Positions 14,044 through 16,095 of a stretch of DNA of 16,095 nucleotides are shown one piece after another. A program made the translations under genes and the position numbers. The notes below the pieces were generated by a model. It was not told the origin of the DNA and made no database searches. It worked only from the letters and a program-made list of their open reading frames with translations. Positions within the stretch are counted from its first letter, which is position 1. Every line of letters begins with the position of its first letter. Source of the DNA: Actinomycetes bacterium (GTDB lineage Bacteria > Actinomycetota > Actinomycetes > Actinomycetales > Cellulomonadaceae); NCBI GenBank assembly GCA_023418375.1, contig JAEZZV010000286.1, positions 1 through 16,095 of the forward strand, in the 5' to 3' direction.

Positions 14044-14409
14044 GTGACCCCCGCCCTGGACCCCGCCATCGCCGCGCGCCTCAAGCGCGACGCCGCCGGC
14101 CTGGTCTGCGCCGTCGTGCAGGACCACGCCTCACGCCAGGTGCTCATGGTCGGCTGGATGGACGACGAGGCCCTCCGCCGGACCCTGACCACCGGTCGCG
14201 TGACCTTCTGGAGCCGGTCGCGCTCGGAGTACTGGCGCAAGGGCGACACCTCCGGCCATGCCCAGTGGGTGAAGGCGGTGCACCTCGACTGCGACGGCGA
14301 CGCCCTGCTCGTCGAGGTGGAGCAGGTCGGCGCCGCGTGCCACACCGGCACCCGGTCGTGCTTCGAGGCCGGGGGTCCGCTGCCGGCCGTCGTCGGGGAG
14401 CCGGCATGA
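14044..14409 (+). CDS. hisI: Phosphoribosyl-AMP cyclohydrolase HisI
   Basis: HisI opens the adenine ring of phosphoribosyl-AMP, the third step of histidine synthesis. The protein has 121 residues and is the single-domain form, with no HisE pyrophosphohydrolase fused. WRKGDTSGH (64-72) is the substrate-binding signature. DCDGD (82-86) provides the Mg ligands, and C99-H100 with C106 are the expected zinc-site residues. The GTG start has no ribosome binding site and probably begins a leaderless transcript. The stop overlaps trpE (ATGA). hisI beside trpE is a common actinobacterial arrangement, usually with hisF directly upstream; here hisF lies beyond the exporter pair. Confidence 0.95.
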   Translation: MTPALDPAIAARLKRDAAGLVCAVVQDHASRQVLMVGWMDDEALRRTLTTGRVTFWSRSRSEYWRKGDTSGHAQWVKAVHLDCDGDALLVEVEQVGAACHTGTRSCFEAGGPLPAVVGEPA

Positions 14410-15983
14410 GCGCCGGGCCGGCGGAGCCGGACGTGACCGCGGACCTGCCCACCGAGCTGTCCTGGGGCGCCACGTGGCCGTCGCTGGGGACCTTCCGCGG
14501 CCTCGCGCGCGACCGCCGCGTCATCCCGGTCGTCCGCCGGCTCCTGGCCGACGACGTGACCCCGGTCGGCCTGTACCGCACCCTTGCCGGCGGTCGTCCG
14601 GGCACGTTCGTCCTGGAGTCGGCCGAGGTGGACGGCACCTGGTCGCGCTACTCGTTCGTCGGCGTGAACTCGCGCGCGACGCTCACGGTCGACGACGGCC
14701 GCGCCGTCTGGCTGGGCGACGTCCCGGTCGGCGTGCCCACCGGTGGCGACGTGCTCGACGTCCTGGGGGCAACTCTCGAGGCGCTGCGGACGCCCGCCGT
14801 GCCCGGCCTGCCACCGCTCACCGGTGGACTCGTCGGCGCGCTCGGGTGGGACGTCGTCCGGCACTGGGAGCCGACGCTGCCCGCGAAGGCCCCGGACGAG
14901 CTGGGTGTCCCCGAGGTCGCCCTGAGCTTGGCGACCGACCTCGCGGTCGTCGACCACGTCGACGGCACGGTGTGGCTCGTCGCGAACGCGATCAACTTCG
15001 ATGCCACGGACGAGCGCGTCGACGAGGCCCACGCCGACGCCGTCGCGCGCCTGGACGCCATGCAGCGCGCGCTGGCGACGCCCGCCGCCACGGCGCCGGC
15101 CGTGCTGGTCGACGGACCCGAGCCCGCGCTCGAGTTCCGCAGCACCCGCGAGGAGTTCGAGCAGGCGGTGCGGGTCGGCAAGGAGGCGATCCGCGACGGC
15201 GAGGTCTTCCAGGTGGTCATCAGCCAGCGGCTGGACCTGGACTGCCCGGCCGACCCGCTCGACGTGTACCGGGTGCTCCGCACGATCAACCCCAGCCCGT
15301 ACATGTACTGCATCACGCTGCAGGACGCCGCGGGCACCCCGTTCTCGGTCGTCGGGTCGAGCCCCGAGACGCTGGTCAAGGTGACGGACGGTCACGTGAC
15401 GACGTTCCCGATCGCGGGCTCACGCCCCCGCGGGGCGACGCCGGAGGCCGATGCGGCGCTGGTCACCGAGCTGCTCGCGGACCCGAAGGAGCGTGCCGAG
15501 CACGTCATGCTCGTGGACCTGTCCCGCAACGACCTCGTCAAGGTCTGCGTGCCGACGAGCGTCGAGGTCGTCGACTTCATGGCGGTGCGGCGCTTCAGCC
15601 ACATCATGCACATCTGCTCGACGGTGGTCGGCCGTCTGCGCGCGGGCGCCACGGCGCTGGAGACGCTCATGGCGACGTTCCCCGCCGGCACCCTCTCGGG
15701 GGCGCCGAAGCCGCGCGCGATCGCCCTCATCGACGAGCTCGAGCCGGCCCGGCGGGGCATCTACGGCGGCACCGTGGGGTACTTCGACTTCGCCGGGAAC
15801 ATGGACATGGCGATCGCCATCCGCACCGCCCTCATCCGCGACGGCCGCGCGAGCGTGCAGGCGGGTGGGGGCATCGTCGCGGACTCGGTCGAGGCGCTCG
15901 AGTACGCGGAGTCCCGCAACAAGGCCGCCGCGGCGGTGCGGGCCGTCCAGGTGGCGTCGCGCCTGCGGCCCGGGTCGGCGTGA
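14406..15983 (+). CDS. trpE: Anthranilate synthase component I TrpE
   Basis: TrpE converts chorismate to anthranilate using ammonia from a separate TrpG/PabA glutamine amidotransferase; no TrpG domain is fused here. It is the first committed step of tryptophan synthesis. The protein has 525 residues. LES (70-72) in the N-terminal domain and NPSPYM (295-300) form the tryptophan feedback site, so the enzyme should be inhibited by Trp. The chorismate domain has SSPETL (318-323), DPKERAEHVMLVDLSRNDL (359-377), H399/H402, GTLSGAPK (428-435) and GGGIVADS (487-494). The feedback motifs favour TrpE over PabB. GGGGAG lies 5 nt before the ATG, which overlaps the hisI stop. The stop overlaps the next start in GTGA. 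Confidence 0.95.
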   Translation: MSAGPAEPDVTADLPTELSWGATWPSLGTFRGLARDRRVIPVVRRLLADDVTPVGLYRTLAGGRPGTFVLESAEVDGTWSRYSFVGVNSRATLTVDDGRAVWLGDVPVGVPTGGDVLDVLGATLEALRTPAVPGLPPLTGGLVGALGWDVVRHWEPTLPAKAPDELGVPEVALSLATDLAVVDHVDGTVWLVANAINFDATDERVDEAHADAVARLDAMQRALATPAATAPAVLVDGPEPALEFRSTREEFEQAVRVGKEAIRDGEVFQVVISQRLDLDCPADPLDVYRVLRTINPSPYMYCITLQDAAGTPFSVVGSSPETLVKVTDGHVTTFPIAGSRPRGATPEADAALVTELLADPKERAEHVMLVDLSRNDLVKVCVPTSVEVVDFMAVRRFSHIMHICSTVVGRLRAGATALETLMATFPAGTLSGAPKPRAIALIDELEPARRGIYGGTVGYFDFAGNMDMAIAIRTALIRDGRASVQAGGGIVADSVEALEYAESRNKAAAAVRAVQVASRLRPGSA

Positions 15984-16095
15984 CCCGCAGGGCCGCCGTC
16001 CTGGCGACGCTGGCGGCCGGCGCCGCCCTCGGCGCGGTGGGTGCGGGGACGTGGGTCACGGCGCGCGCCTGGACGCCGATCGAGGAGCGCACGCT
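15980..16095 (+). CDS. Trp biosynthesis-associated membrane protein, 3'-truncated
   Basis: A GTG overlapping the trpE stop (GTGA) opens a frame that runs off the window end, giving 38 complete residues. They form a basic start (TRRA), one hydrophobic helix rich in Ala and Gly (about 5-24), then GTWVTARAW and IEE. A helix followed by TWV in the first 30 residues, directly after trpE, is typical of the actinobacterial Trp-operon-associated membrane protein (TIGR02234/PF09534-type), whose role is unknown. The assignment rests on this short piece and on position. Confidence 0.7.
   Translation, partial: MTRRAAVLATLAAGAALGAVGAGTWVTARAWTPIEERT

Noticed and set aside
13956..14405. Upstream extension of trpE across hisI
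   Set aside because: It overlaps hisI in another frame and has no TrpE similarity; the ATG at 14406 has a ribosome binding site and an ATGA overlap.

Overview
The window looks like chromosomal DNA of a high-GC actinobacterium, most likely from the Micrococcales near Cellulomonas. By eye it is well above 70% G+C, with GTG starts, 4-nt stop/start overlaps and a complete Pup-proteasome gene set. The placement is inferred from gene content and codon style; no search was run. All genes are on the + strand except one VanZ-like membrane gene. I found no tRNA or rRNA gene, CRISPR array, transposon, integrase or prophage gene, and no gene-free stretch over about 150 bases.

Region 1 (1-4720) holds the 3' end of a probable site-2 protease with a CBS domain, then trmI (tRNA m1A58 methyltransferase), a hairpin-plus-T-run terminator candidate, arc (the proteasomal AAA ATPase, called mpa in mycobacteria) and dop (Pup deamidase/depupylase family). 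Region 2 (4770-9616) starts at a probable promoter and runs pup, prcB, prcA, pafA, an FKBP-type prolyl isomerase lipoprotein and hisF. These genes are spaced by at most 7 nt or overlap by 4 nt, so they look like one transcription unit. Pup is the tag, PafA attaches it, Dop removes it, ARC unfolds pupylated proteins, and PrcA/PrcB form the 20S core. Pup here ends in Gly-Gly-Glu, so it needs no deamidation and Dop should act mainly as a depupylase.

Region 3 (9617-13947) is a pair of overlapping ABC exporter half-transporter genes, predicted to form a heterodimer with one degenerate ATP site. A convergent VanZ-like gene follows and overlaps the end of the second transporter gene by 43 bp. Region 4 (14044-16095) is hisI, trpE and the start of a Trp-operon-associated membrane protein, each coupled by a 4-nt overlap. 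The transporter/VanZ block therefore separates hisF from hisI-trpE.

Several starts (trmI, dop, hisI and a tiny ORF ahead of the VanZ gene) lack a ribosome binding site and have a -10-like hexamer 6-8 nt upstream, the arrangement of leaderless actinobacterial transcripts. No wholly new system is apparent. The points most worth a second look are the GGE-ending Pup beside an enlarged Dop, the asymmetric ABC pair, the leaderless mini-ORF coupled to the VanZ gene, and the join of the proteasome operon to hisF with no pafB/pafC between them.
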